In this document: one piece after another, positions 25,060-33,201 of the stretch
Layout of the letters: every line of letters starts with the position of its first letter
Position numbering within the stretch: the stretch's first letter is position 1
NCBI RefSeq assembly: GCF_017086465.1
Contig: NZ_CP070961.1
Coordinates: forward strand, 3,844,001-3,908,000
Length of the DNA stretch: 64,000 bases
From: Nocardioides sp. zg-1228
GTDB taxonomy: Bacteria; Actinomycetota; Actinomycetes; Propionibacteriales; Nocardioidaceae
Direction of reading: 5' to 3'
Position numbers and translations under genes: made by a program
The notes under the pieces: model-generated
The model's input: the letters and a program-made list of their open reading frames with translations, nothing else
The model's database searches: none
Told to the model about the DNA's origin: nothing

Positions 25060-26495
25060 GCAGACCCACGGGCCGGGAGCCGCGCCGGCTGACCCGGTGG
25101 TGGCGCGGGCGGTCCCTGCGGACCAGGCTGACGGTGATCGCGGCGACGGCCATCGCGGTCAGCGTGTTCGTGGCCTTCCAGTTGGCCAGCGAGCTGCTGG
25201 ACCGGGAGCTGCGGGACAGCCTCGAGGACCAGCTGCGCGCCGACTCCCGCGTCCTGGCGACGGCCGCCGAGCGCGCCGGTCTGGCTCAGGTGGAGCTGCC
25301 GCCGTATCCCGGATCCGGTCGCCTGGTGCGGGTCCTCCTGCCCGACGGCTCGACCCGGACGCCGGCCGGCCAGCCCGCCCTGCCCCCGGTCACCGAGCAG
25401 GCCCGGCGGGTCGCGCCGGCCGGCCTGATGGAGTCGGACGACCCCGAGGAGGGCTACGTGATCCACACCCGGCGGGCGGGTGCCGGTGCGGTCCAGGTGG
25501 CCCGCGCCGCCGACGACAGCCCGATCAACCGGTTCGGGTTCGGCATGCTGATGGTCGGGCTGCTCTGCGTGGTCGGCGGCGCCTTCGTCGGGCGGACCGT
25601 GGCGCGGGCCGGGCTGGCACCGATCGACCGGCTGACCGCCGCCGCGGTGCGTGTCGCGGACACGGGGGATCTCGACGCCGACATCCCCGACGAGGGCGGT
25701 GGGGAGATCCGGCGGCTGATCCGGTCGATCAACGACATGCTCGCCGCGCTCCGGGACTCCCGTCGGGCCCAGCGGCTGCTCGCCGAGGACGCCGCCCACG
25801 AGCTCAAGACCCCGCTCACCAGCCTGCGCCTCAACGTCGAGCTGCTGATCCGGCTCGATCGGCGCGGGACCCTGGACAGCGCACTGCCGGCGGAGAGCCG
25901 GACCCGGCTGCTCAACGACCTCGGCGCCCAGGTGGCCGAGCTGAGCACCCTTGCCGCCGAGCTCACCGACCTGGCGCGTGGTGACATCACCGACGAGAGC
26001 GCCGAGCTGCTCGACCTCGCCGACGTGGTGGTGGCCGCCGCGGCCCTGGCGCGTTCCCGCGCGCCCGACGTCGAGATCGCGCTCGACGTGACCTCCGTGT
26101 GGGTGGGCGGGCGTCCCGCCGCGCTCCAGCGGGCGGTCCTCAACCTCATCGACAACGCCGGCAAGTGGTCCCCTGCGGACGAGCAGGTCCAGGTCAGGCT
26201 CCGTGCCGAAGGCGCGTCCGCGGTGCTCGAGGTCGACGACGCCGGGCCGGGCATCGACGCCGCCGACCTGCCGCGGGTGTTCGACCGGTTCTACCGGGCC
26301 GACAGCGCCCGGGCGTTGCCCGGATCCGGCCTCGGCCTGTCGATCGTGCAGCGGGTCGTCGCCGCCCACGGCGGCCGGGTGACCGCCGCCCGCTCCGCAC
26401 GCGGAGGCGCGCTGCTTCGGGTCGACCTTCCGACGGCGTCCCCGCCCACCCCGATCGCGCAGATCACCGCCGCGGAGGACGGCCCGGTGCGCTGA
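25056..26495 (+). CDS. MprB-like sensor histidine kinase
   Basis: A 479-residue membrane kinase. Transmembrane helices at about 26-44 and 161-180 enclose an extracytoplasmic sensor of roughly 115 residues. A HAMP segment follows (APIDRLTAAAVRVADTGDL). The H box is EDAAHELKTPLTSL with His248; N, G1 and G2 boxes are NLIDNAGKWS, VDDAGPGID and GSGLGLSIVQRVV. It phosphorylates the response regulator it overlaps by four bases. The sensor domain shows no known ligand motif. Confidence 0.93.
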   Translation: MSRPTGREPRRLTRWWRGRSLRTRLTVIAATAIAVSVFVAFQLASELLDRELRDSLEDQLRADSRVLATAAERAGLAQVELPPYPGSGRLVRVLLPDGSTRTPAGQPALPPVTEQARRVAPAGLMESDDPEEGYVIHTRRAGAGAVQVARAADDSPINRFGFGMLMVGLLCVVGGAFVGRTVARAGLAPIDRLTAAAVRVADTGDLDADIPDEGGGEIRRLIRSINDMLAALRDSRRAQRLLAEDAAHELKTPLTSLRLNVELLIRLDRRGTLDSALPAESRTRLLNDLGAQVAELSTLAAELTDLARGDITDESAELLDLADVVVAAAALARSRAPDVEIALDVTSVWVGGRPAALQRAVLNLIDNAGKWSPADEQVQVRLRAEGASAVLEVDDAGPGIDAADLPRVFDRFYRADSARALPGSGLGLSIVQRVVAAHGGRVTAARSARGGALLRVDLPTASPPTPIAQITAAEDGPVR

Positions 26496-26573
26496 CCCGC
26501 CCCGACGGCGGACGATCACCTGGACACCAGCAGATCGGCACCCGCACAGGCGTGCCGCTCATGCGCCGTCCAG

Positions 26574-27800
26574 ATGGATACTCATGGCGTGAAGCTCTTC
26601 ACCAGGAAGCTCTCGTCCGGGCGCGGCTCGCAGGCTCCGCCTCCCCCCGACCCACAGACTGCTCCGCCGACCCCACCCGTCGCGGTGCCGTCGTACCCGC
26701 CGTCGCGGGAGGAGACCATCGGTGCGGGTGTGGCCTGGACCGCACGCTGGAGCCTGCGGCTGGCTGCCATCGTTCTCGGCGCGGTTCTCCTGGGATATGT
26801 CATCAGATATGCCTGGGTCATCCTCTTCCCGGTGCTGATGGCACTGGTCCTGTGCACCGTCCTGTCGCCCGTCGCCAGGTTCCTGCGGACCAAGGCGCAC
26901 CTGCCGAACGCCCTGGCAGCCGCCGCGACGTTGCTCGGCGCAGTCGCGATCGTCGTCGCGGTGGGCTTCACCATCGCGCCGTCCGTGGCGGCACAGAGTG
27001 GGGACATCGTCGACAGCGCCAGTGACGGACTCGAACGCGTGCAGGAGTGGGTCCAGGAATCGGACTTCGTGTCGAAGGAGCAGATCGACGCCGCCCTGCA
27101 GGCACTGCAGGAACGGCTCGCGGGCTCCGCCAGCAGCATCGCCTCCGGAGTCCTCACCGGCGTCTCAGCAGTCACGAACGGCGTCATCAACCTCGTGCTC
27201 GTTCTCATCCTCAGCTTCTTGTTCCTCAAGGACGGGAGGCGCTTCCTGCCCTGGGTCGGTCGCCTGGCGGGGCACACCGCGGGACACCACCTGCAGTCCG
27301 TCGGGCAACGGGCCTGGGACACCCTGGGCGGGTTCATCCGCACCCAGGCGCTGGTCTCGTTGATCGACGCCGTGCTGATCGGCGGCGGGCTGCTCCTCAT
27401 CGGCGTGCCGCTGGCGGTGCCACTCGCCATCATCACGTTCTTCGCCGGATTCATCCCGATCGTGGGCGCGTTCGCGTCCGGCCTCCTCGCCGTGCTCATC
27501 GCGCTCGTCTCCAACGGCACGACCGGCGCTCTCCTCGTCCTGGCGCTGGTCGTCGCCGTGCAACAGCTCGAGGGCAACGTGCTCTCGCCGTTCCTCCAGT
27601 CGAAGTCGATGGACCTGCACGCGGCCGTGGTGCTGCTCGCGGTCACCCTCGGCGGCACCCTGTTCGGCGTCACCGGTGCGTTCTTCGCAGTCCCGGTGAC
27701 AGCAGTGCTGGCTGTTGTCGTGCGCTACCTCGACGACGTCGTCACCCAACGCTCCCGAGAACGACCCCCGCCTGCCGTCGCACCGCCTCCCGCCCCATAG
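26574..27800 (+). CDS. AI-2E family transporter
   Basis: A 408-residue polytopic membrane protein of the PerM/YdiK/TqsA family, whose members export autoinducer-2 or exchange Na+/H+. After a Pro-rich cytoplasmic N-terminus (about 45 residues) come helices near 62-110, an amphipathic middle (residues 125-185), and the family-typical LILSFLFLKDGRRF, GFIRTQALVSLIDAVLIG, FIPIVGAFASG and EGNVLSPFLQSKSMDLH. ATG 26574 is used; GTG 26589 is equally possible, and neither has a strong ribosome site. Confidence 0.88.
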   Translation: MDTHGVKLFTRKLSSGRGSQAPPPPDPQTAPPTPPVAVPSYPPSREETIGAGVAWTARWSLRLAAIVLGAVLLGYVIRYAWVILFPVLMALVLCTVLSPVARFLRTKAHLPNALAAAATLLGAVAIVVAVGFTIAPSVAAQSGDIVDSASDGLERVQEWVQESDFVSKEQIDAALQALQERLAGSASSIASGVLTGVSAVTNGVINLVLVLILSFLFLKDGRRFLPWVGRLAGHTAGHHLQSVGQRAWDTLGGFIRTQALVSLIDAVLIGGGLLLIGVPLAVPLAIITFFAGFIPIVGAFASGLLAVLIALVSNGTTGALLVLALVVAVQQLEGNVLSPFLQSKSMDLHAAVVLLAVTLGGTLFGVTGAFFAVPVTAVLAVVVRYLDDVVTQRSRERPPPAVAPPPAP

Positions 27801-27852
27801 GAAGGGTCAACGGCGCAGGCGAGGCATCGGTCCGCCCTGCCCGCGTACGGCC

Positions 27853-28689
27853 TCAGCGGACCTCGACGGGATCGCCGACGCTGATCTGACCGGTGGTGTC
27901 CGGGATCAGGTTGACCGCGAACAGGGTCTTGCGACCGACCCGCCGGTGCTTGGCCAGGGTGCGGATCGGCTCCTTGCCCGTCTGCAGCGAGTCGGGATCG
28001 AGCGTCGTCATCACGCACCGGGCATTGAGCTTGGCGGCCCGGAGCCGCACGTCCCCGATGACCACCGAGCTCCAGTGGTCCTCGGCGAAGGGCTGGTCGC
28101 CGTCCACCACGATGTTGGGCCGGAAGCGCTCCATCGGAAGCGGCGGGGGCGGGTCCTCGCCGCGCTGGACCGCACCCTCGGCGATCCAGTCGTTGAGCTG
28201 GCGCAGGGAGGCGAGCGACGCGATGGTGACCGGATAGCCGTCGGCGAACGCCGTGAAGTCCTCAGGCCGGGAGTGCTCGGGGTCCAGGCTGCGCCGGGTC
28301 GGCTCGTCGCACCAGAGCAGGCGGACGTCCTCGCGGCCCAGCACCGCCCGGAGCCACGCGTCAGCCTCTCGGCCGGCGGGAACGCCCTCGAGCTGCTGGC
28401 CGAACAGCCGGGTGCGCACCCGCTCCCCGCTCGGCGGGTCCAGGAGCAGGTCCGGCATCTCGTCGGCGCGCAGCCGCAGCCCTCGCTGCAGCGCGGGATC
28501 GGTGGCCGGCGTGTCGGCGACGATCCTGAACAGGGAGTGCGCCTCGCGGGCGGTGACCATCGTCCCCTCGCCGTCGACCACCATCCACGTCCGGTCGCTC
28601 TCGAGGCCGCCGAGCAGGACCCGCGCGCTGTCCACCGGCCGGATCGCCGTGCTCTTGACGGGGTGGATGGCGAGGCCGCTCACGAGCAT
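27853..28689 (-). CDS. MOSC-domain protein, mARC-like
   Basis: A 278-residue protein with a MOSC N-terminal beta-barrel (SGLAIHPVKSTAI, SDRTWMVVDGEG) followed by the MOSC domain (ERFRPNIVVDGDQPFAEDHW). The conserved Cys in AKLNARCVMTTLDPD is the expected molybdenum ligand. Relatives are molybdenum-cofactor enzymes that reduce N-hydroxylated compounds. ATG 28689 fits the family start; the upstream in-frame ATG adds an unlikely leader. It converges with the AI-2E gene. Confidence 0.88.
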   Translation of the reverse strand: MLVSGLAIHPVKSTAIRPVDSARVLLGGLESDRTWMVVDGEGTMVTAREAHSLFRIVADTPATDPALQRGLRLRADEMPDLLLDPPSGERVRTRLFGQQLEGVPAGREADAWLRAVLGREDVRLLWCDEPTRRSLDPEHSRPEDFTAFADGYPVTIASLASLRQLNDWIAEGAVQRGEDPPPPLPMERFRPNIVVDGDQPFAEDHWSSVVIGDVRLRAAKLNARCVMTTLDPDSLQTGKEPIRTLAKHRRVGRKTLFAVNLIPDTTGQISVGDPVEVR

Positions 28690-28816
28690 GGCGTCAGCGT
28701 AGGCGAGAGCGGAGGACGGCATCCGCCCGAGAGGCGTACCGCTGCCCCCGCAGCTCGGCACCTCCGCCGGTGCCTAGGCTGGGACGGCCATCCCCGAGCA
28801 CGAACCGAGGTCCCCT

Positions 28817-29134
28817 GTGCCCGCCACCCGATCTGCCCGACAGCGCAAGGCCAGCGCCGAGGCGGGACCGCTGGCCGTGGTCCGCATCGACGAGAGCCCC
28901 GACGGCTCGTACGCCTACACGATCTCGTGCACGCAGTGCGAGGTGCCGCGGCCCGGCACCGGCACCCGCGCCTGGGGCACGCGCCGGCCGGGCGAGGACA
29001 ACGGCTACATGGCCGCGATGGACCGATGGATCCTGCACCTCACGTCCAAGCACCCCGACGCCGAGGCGCCGTGCCTGGCCTACCTGCCCGAGGCCCGCGC
29101 GCGTCTGCAGGAGCGACGCGACGCCAGAGGCTGA
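28817..29134 (+). CDS. Hypothetical protein (105 aa)
   Basis: Not recognised. A soluble protein with a basic Ala/Arg/Lys-rich N-terminus, a central two-Cys segment ISCTQCEVPRPG and a helical C-terminus. The CxxC hints at metal binding or redox, but a single pair is weak evidence. GTG start at 28817. It converges on the collagen-like gene three bases away. Confidence 0.6.
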   Translation: MPATRSARQRKASAEAGPLAVVRIDESPDGSYAYTISCTQCEVPRPGTGTRAWGTRRPGEDNGYMAAMDRWILHLTSKHPDAEAPCLAYLPEARARLQERRDARG

Positions 29135-29137
29135 CGC

Positions 29138-29722
29138 TCAGTCCAGGGCGGTGACGCAGATGGCGCGGATCACGAACCGGCTGACGACGGTGCCGCTGCC
29201 GTTCTCGACGATGGCGCCCCACTTGGATCCGTCCGCCGACGGGTACTCGGCGCGGACCAGGAAGGTGCTCGTCCCGACGTCCCGTCCCGCCGCGTTGAGC
29301 GCGCTGACGCCACCGCCGACCACCCTCTTCCCGGCGGGGCAGGCGACCTCGGCGCTCCCGAGGAAGAACCCGTCGACCGGGGTGGACCGCTCCACGATCT
29401 GGTAGCCGGACACGCCCGGGGCCCCGGCCGGCCCCCGCTCGCCGGCAGCGCCTGCGGCGCCGGCAGCACCGTTGGTCCCGTCGACGCCGTCCGAGCCCGG
29501 GACGCCCCGCTTGTTCCAGGTGACCGCCTGCTCGCCCCTGCGGCACGACTTCTTCGTGCCGACGAGGCGGAGGGAGCCGTCGCTCTTGCTGGCGCACGCC
29601 TTGACAGCGGACGTACGACCGGCGCCGGTCGCGGCGCCGACCGCCACGGTCAGCGTGGCGAGGAGTCCCAGGAGCAGGGCAGCGACGACGGTGGAGGTGG
29701 TGGGCGTCCGGGAGATGCGCAT
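29138..29722 (-). CDS. Secreted protein with a collagen-like Gly-X-Y segment
   Basis: A 194-residue exported protein. The signal peptide covers residues 1-33 (VVAALLLGLLATLTVAVGAA). About residues 73-105 form a short run of Gly-X-Y triplets (GVPGSDGVDGTNG, GERGPAGAPG). The C-terminal 85 residues contain two Cys, a GKRVVGGGV segment and a beta-rich pattern seen in secreted actinobacterial proteins with such repeats. It probably trimerises at the cell surface; no enzymatic role is visible. Confidence 0.75.
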   Translation of the reverse strand: MRISRTPTTSTVVAALLLGLLATLTVAVGAATGAGRTSAVKACASKSDGSLRLVGTKKSCRRGEQAVTWNKRGVPGSDGVDGTNGAAGAAGAAGERGPAGAPGVSGYQIVERSTPVDGFFLGSAEVACPAGKRVVGGGVSALNAAGRDVGTSTFLVRAEYPSADGSKWGAIVENGSGTVVSRFVIRAICVTALD

Positions 29723-29842
29723 GGTGGGCTCCGGTGCTCGAAGGGCCGATGTCCGAACCTACGCCCGGGCAGCACCCGGTCGCCATCACCCAAATCGGTC
29801 ACCGCGATGCCGGGGGCGGGAGGGTCGGCGCACCCCGACGGC

Positions 29843-29992
29843 ATGCCCGGCAACTCGATGGCCGAGGCGGAGGAGTGGGTGACCGGCATCGACCACCCGG
29901 CCTACGCGATCGACGACCAGACGGCGATCACGGTGGTCGACGGGGAGGTCCGCGTGGTGTCCGAGGGGCAGTGGACGCAGCTGCGGACCTGA
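29843..29992 (+). CDS. Small hypothetical protein (49 aa)
   Basis: Not recognised. From ATG 29843 it reads MPGNSMAEAEEWVTGIDHPA and ends VVSEGQWTQLRT; an earlier ATG at 29807 adds 12 residues. The acidic, balanced composition is better than a random frame here, and it lies just before the VOC/HxlR promoter, but nothing else supports it. Confidence 0.35.
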   Translation: MPGNSMAEAEEWVTGIDHPAYAIDDQTAITVVDGEVRVVSEGQWTQLRT

Positions 29993-30019
29993 GCCGTCTC
30001 CCCCACCCCCTTGACGCGT

Positions 30020-30038
30020 CACTTGTATTTTGCAAGTG
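30020..30038. promoter_or_regulatory. HxlR-type operator
   Basis: CACTTG and CAAGTG (30020-30025, 30033-30038) flank a T-rich 7-base spacer. This resembles the ACTT-N-AAGT sites of HxlR/DUF24 regulators. TTGAC at 30011 and GTCAA at 30038 form a second inverted pair around it. It lies 9 bases before the VOC start codon. Confidence 0.6.
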
Positions 30039-30046
30039 TCAATGCC

Positions 30047-30451
30047 ATGAGCCTCTTCATCACCTGCCCGGTCGACAGCGTCGAGCGCGCGACCGCCTTC
30101 TACACCGCCCTCGGGTGGACCCTCAACCCGGAGATGTCCGACCACAACGTGTCGTGCTTCGCGATCGCGCCCGAGCAGTACGTCATGCTCGGCAGCCGCG
30201 AGATGTACGCGAGCGTCGGCGGCAGCGAGGAGCTGGTCGGCGCCCCCGACACGCCCTCCAAGGTCACGGTCTCGTTCGACCTCGGCAGCCGCGAGGCGGT
30301 CGATGCCGTCGTCGAGCGCGCCGGGGCCGCCGGCGGACGGATCGGGGACACCGACGACTACCCCTTCATGTACCAGCGACAGTTCGACGACCCCGACGGC
30401 TACCACTACTCCCCGTTCTGGATGAAGCCGGACGCCGACCCGACCGCGTGA
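30047..30451 (+). CDS. VOC-family protein
   Basis: A 134-residue glyoxalase/bleomycin-resistance fold protein. It starts SLFITCPVDSVERATAFYTALGW and has FDDPDGYHYSPFWMKP near the C-terminus, where the metal-site His/Glu usually lies. Many such small VOC proteins detoxify electrophiles. ATG 30047 is close to the operator, so the transcript may have almost no leader. Its stop overlaps the HxlR start (GTGA), so the pair is one unit. Confidence 0.87.
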   Translation: MSLFITCPVDSVERATAFYTALGWTLNPEMSDHNVSCFAIAPEQYVMLGSREMYASVGGSEELVGAPDTPSKVTVSFDLGSREAVDAVVERAGAAGGRIGDTDDYPFMYQRQFDDPDGYHYSPFWMKPDADPTA

Positions 30452-30765
30452 GCGACCTCGCCGCGGCCCTCGGCGTCGTCGGGGCCCGGTGGGCCCTGCT
30501 CATCGTGGAGCGGCTGCTCGACGGGCCCCAGCGCTACGGCGACCTGCAGCGCGAGCTGGGCGTGCCGACCAACATGCTCGCGACGCGCCTGCGCGAGCTC
30601 GAGGCGGCCGGCGTCCTGACCCGACTGCCGCTGCGGCACAACACCCGGGCGTACGCGCTCACCGACCGCGGGCTCGCCCTGCGCGAGGCGATCGTCGCGC
30701 TCGGCCGCTGGGGCCAGGAGAACGCCGGACCGAGCGTCAGCGAGCCGCCGGACCGTCGACGTTGA
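30448..30765 (+). CDS. HxlR-family transcriptional regulator
   Basis: A 105-residue winged-helix protein. VVGARWALLIVERLLDGPQRYGDLQREL, then TNMLATRLRELEAAGVL and YALTDRGLAL are standard HxlR. No Cys is present, so it is not a thiol-redox sensor of the YodB type. It probably represses itself and the VOC gene at the site 30020-30038. GTG 30448 overlaps the VOC stop. The 3' end overlaps the convergent cupin gene by 29 bases. Confidence 0.9.
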   Translation: MSDLAAALGVVGARWALLIVERLLDGPQRYGDLQRELGVPTNMLATRLRELEAAGVLTRLPLRHNTRAYALTDRGLALREAIVALGRWGQENAGPSVSEPPDRRR

Positions 30766-31123
30766 CGGTCGGAAGACCGCCACCGACGCGCGCGATCACG
30801 GCCAGCGACGGCTCCCGGCCGGGGTTGGACTCGCGGTGGACGGTCCAGGCCGGGACGTGGACGAAGTCGCCGGGGCCGGCATCGACGTGGCCCTCGTGGC
30901 CCTCGAACTCCAGCCGCAGCACCCCGCGCACGACGTAGAGGCTCGACTCGTTGCGCTCGTGGTGGTGCCAGCCAGACACGGCACCGGGGTCCGTCGCGAC
31001 CTGTCCGGCCCACAGCAGGGGCAGCTCGAAGGCCAGCTCACGGTGCATGCCGGGCGTCGGGTCGCCCGGCGCCAGGTCGGCCGGCGTGAAGACCCGCACG
31101 GGCCGGGGCAGCTCACCGCTCAC
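30737..31123 (-). CDS. Cupin-domain protein
   Basis: A 128-residue single-domain cupin. The metal site is visible as GWHHHERNESSLYVVRG (motif 1) and PGDFVHVPAWTVHRESN (motif 2). It may be a small oxygenase, isomerase or binding protein; no substrate is indicated. GTG 31123 is the likely start, with PVRVFTPADL at the N-terminus. It faces the HxlR gene tail to tail. Confidence 0.85.
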   Translation of the reverse strand: MSGELPRPVRVFTPADLAPGDPTPGMHRELAFELPLLWAGQVATDPGAVSGWHHHERNESSLYVVRGVLRLEFEGHEGHVDAGPGDFVHVPAWTVHRESNPGREPSLAVIARVGGGLPTVNVDGPAAR

Positions 31124-31258
31124 CGCCCCAGCGTGCCACGGGCGGACCCTCCCCACGAGCGCGCCCGCGAAACCGATCGGCTCCCGGGGTTGTGTGGGCG
31201 CCACGTGGGGGTAACGGTAGAGCGAGTGCCCGTCCACGAAACCCACCCAGGAGAGCCC

Positions 31259-31729
31259 GTGTCCCTCACCCAGATCCCGCTTCGCCTCGCCACCGGTGCC
31301 TACATCCTCAACTCCGGCGTCAGCAAGCTGGGTGCCGACGAGGGCACGGCCCAGTTCCTCCACGGCGCCGCGGCCGGCGCCTACCCCGCCCTGTTCAAGG
31401 ACATGGAGCCGGCGAAGTTCGCGCGGCTGCTCGCGTACAGCGAGATCGGTGTCGGGGCGGCGCTGCTGGCGCCCATGGTCCCCGCGACCGTGGCCGGGGC
31501 CGCGCTGACCGGCTTCGGCTGCAGCCTGGTCGGGATGTACCTGAGGACCCCGTCGATGACGCTCGACGACGGGATCCGCCCCAGCCAGGAGGGCATCGCG
31601 GTGGCCAAGGACGTGTGGCTGGTCGGCGGCGGGCTGACGCTGTTGAGCCAAGGGGTCGTCTCGGCGGCCAAGGCGGGCGCGAAGACCTCGAAGCGGGCCA
31701 TCCGCAAGGCCTCGCCGCTGTCGAGCTGA
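31259..31729 (+). CDS. Small membrane protein, DoxX-like
   Basis: A 156-residue protein with hydrophobic segments at about residues 3-18, 55-80 and 115-135 and a basic tail (KTSKRAIRKASPLSS). The opening IPLRLATGAYILNSGVSKLG resembles DoxX-type membrane proteins. CAGGAGAG precedes GTG 31259. The M23 gene starts 10 bases downstream and may be cotranscribed. Function unknown. Confidence 0.65.
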   Translation: MSLTQIPLRLATGAYILNSGVSKLGADEGTAQFLHGAAAGAYPALFKDMEPAKFARLLAYSEIGVGAALLAPMVPATVAGAALTGFGCSLVGMYLRTPSMTLDDGIRPSQEGIAVAKDVWLVGGGLTLLSQGVVSAAKAGAKTSKRAIRKASPLSS

Positions 31730-31739
31730 CCAAGCCCCC

Positions 31740-32345
31740 ATGGACCTCGCGTTCCCGTTCACGGGGCGCTGGCTGACCCAGAACAGCCCCGCCGACCGGG
31801 TGCCCAGCCACGGCACCGCGCTGCTGGCCACCTCGTACGCCATCGACTTCGTCCCGGTCGACGAGGGCGGGCGGACCGCACCCGTCACGATCGGGTCGCT
31901 GGTCCGCCCCGAGCCGGCCGAGCGGTTCCCCGGCTTCGGGCGCCCCGTCCTCGCCCCCGTGTCGGGCGTGGTCGTGGGCGTGCACGGCACGGCGACCGAC
32001 CACCCGTCCTACCGCGGCCTGCCGTCCGTGGGCTACGCCCTCACCCAGCGCCGCCGGGTCGCTGCGGGGTGGGAGGCGCTGGCCGGCAACCACGTCCTCG
32101 TCCGGACGGCCGAGGGGCCGGTGGTCGCGGTGTGCCACCTGCAACGCGACAGCCTCCAGGTGCGGCCGGGCGACCGGGTGGAGGTGGGCGAGGTGCTCGG
32201 GCGGTGCGGCAACTCGGGCAACAGCACCGAGCCCCACGTCCACCTCCAGGCGATGGACCGCGCGGACGTCGCGCAGGCCGCCGCCGTGCCGATCACGTTC
32301 GGCGGCCGGGTGCCCCACAACGGCGAGGTCGTCGACGCCGGGTAG
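31740..32345 (+). CDS. M23-family peptidase-like protein without signal peptide
   Basis: A 201-residue lysostaphin-type metallopeptidase domain. Zinc ligands can be placed at His24 and Asp36 (SHGTALLATSYAIDFV) and His168 in TEPHVHLQ, with His133 and His166 as catalytic candidates. GNHVLVRT and RPGDRVEVGEVLGRCGNSGN are the expected strands. Family members cut peptidoglycan cross-links outside the cell, yet this frame begins straight at the domain with no export signal, which is unusual. Confidence 0.85.
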   Translation: MDLAFPFTGRWLTQNSPADRVPSHGTALLATSYAIDFVPVDEGGRTAPVTIGSLVRPEPAERFPGFGRPVLAPVSGVVVGVHGTATDHPSYRGLPSVGYALTQRRRVAAGWEALAGNHVLVRTAEGPVVAVCHLQRDSLQVRPGDRVEVGEVLGRCGNSGNSTEPHVHLQAMDRADVAQAAAVPITFGGRVPHNGEVVDAG

Positions 32346-32409
32346 CCCACGCCGACGCCGCCGGGCCGGGCGCAGCCGCCGCCGGACACCCCCGTCGTAC
32401 AGTCGCGAC

Positions 32410-33201
32410 ATGGCACGCCTCCCCCTCCCCGGGCACCACCTCCTGGCGGCCGCCGGCACCCGCTCGCGGGCGCGGCACCACGCGGACCCCGCGGGGCTCG
32501 GCCTCCCGAGCGGACCACCGTCGGCGCGTACGACGCTCGGCGAGCTGGGCTCGGCGCTCGACGCCGCCCGCCTGGTCGGCGCCCTCCCGCGGCTGGCGAC
32601 AGCACCGCGCGGCGACGGCCACCTCGTCGTGGACATCCCGGGGTGGAAGGCGCCCGAGCTCACCGGCGCACCCCTGCGCGGCTACCTGTCGCGGCTCGGC
32701 TACGACGCCCGCGGCTGGGGCTTCGGCACCAACACCGGCGACCCGCGCCGCGACGTCGAGCGGCTCTCGCGGCGGGTCCGTGATCTCGTGGACGAGACGG
32801 GTGCCCCCGCCTCGCTGGTCGGGTGGAGCCTGGGCGGCGTCATCGCGCGCGAGGTCGCCCGCCGCCACCCCGACGTCGTACGCCGCGTGGTCACCTACGG
32901 CACGCCCGTGACCGGCGGCGCGCGACACACCAGCGTCGCCCGGGCCTCCGGCACCGGGGCCGACGCGGACGCCGACCGGGTGTCGCGCCGTCTCGACGCG
33001 TCGTCGCCGATCGGCGTGCCGCTCACGGTGCTGTTCTCGCGGCGTGACGGGGTGGTGGCGTGGCAGGCGTGCCTCGACCGGTCCACCCCCGGGGTCGAGC
33101 ACGTCGAGGTCGGCTCGACCCACCTCGGGATGGGCTTCGACCCCGACGTGTGGACGGTGGTGGCCGACCGGCTGGCCCGGCCGGCCCCCGTCAGCCGCTG
33201 A
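32410..33201 (+). CDS. Alpha/beta hydrolase
   Basis: A 263-residue hydrolase. The nucleophile elbow is GWSLGG with Ser140; Asp213 (SRRDGVVAW) and His238 (GSTHLGMG) complete the triad. The PGWKAPELTGAPLRGYLSRLGYDARGW region resembles triacylglycerol lipase-like or PHB depolymerase-like hydrolases that act near the membrane. No signal peptide. Its last 11 bases overlap the end of the convergent FAH-family gene. Confidence 0.88.
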   Translation: MARLPLPGHHLLAAAGTRSRARHHADPAGLGLPSGPPSARTTLGELGSALDAARLVGALPRLATAPRGDGHLVVDIPGWKAPELTGAPLRGYLSRLGYDARGWGFGTNTGDPRRDVERLSRRVRDLVDETGAPASLVGWSLGGVIAREVARRHPDVVRRVVTYGTPVTGGARHTSVARASGTGADADADRVSRRLDASSPIGVPLTVLFSRRDGVVAWQACLDRSTPGVEHVEVGSTHLGMGFDPDVWTVVADRLARPAPVSR

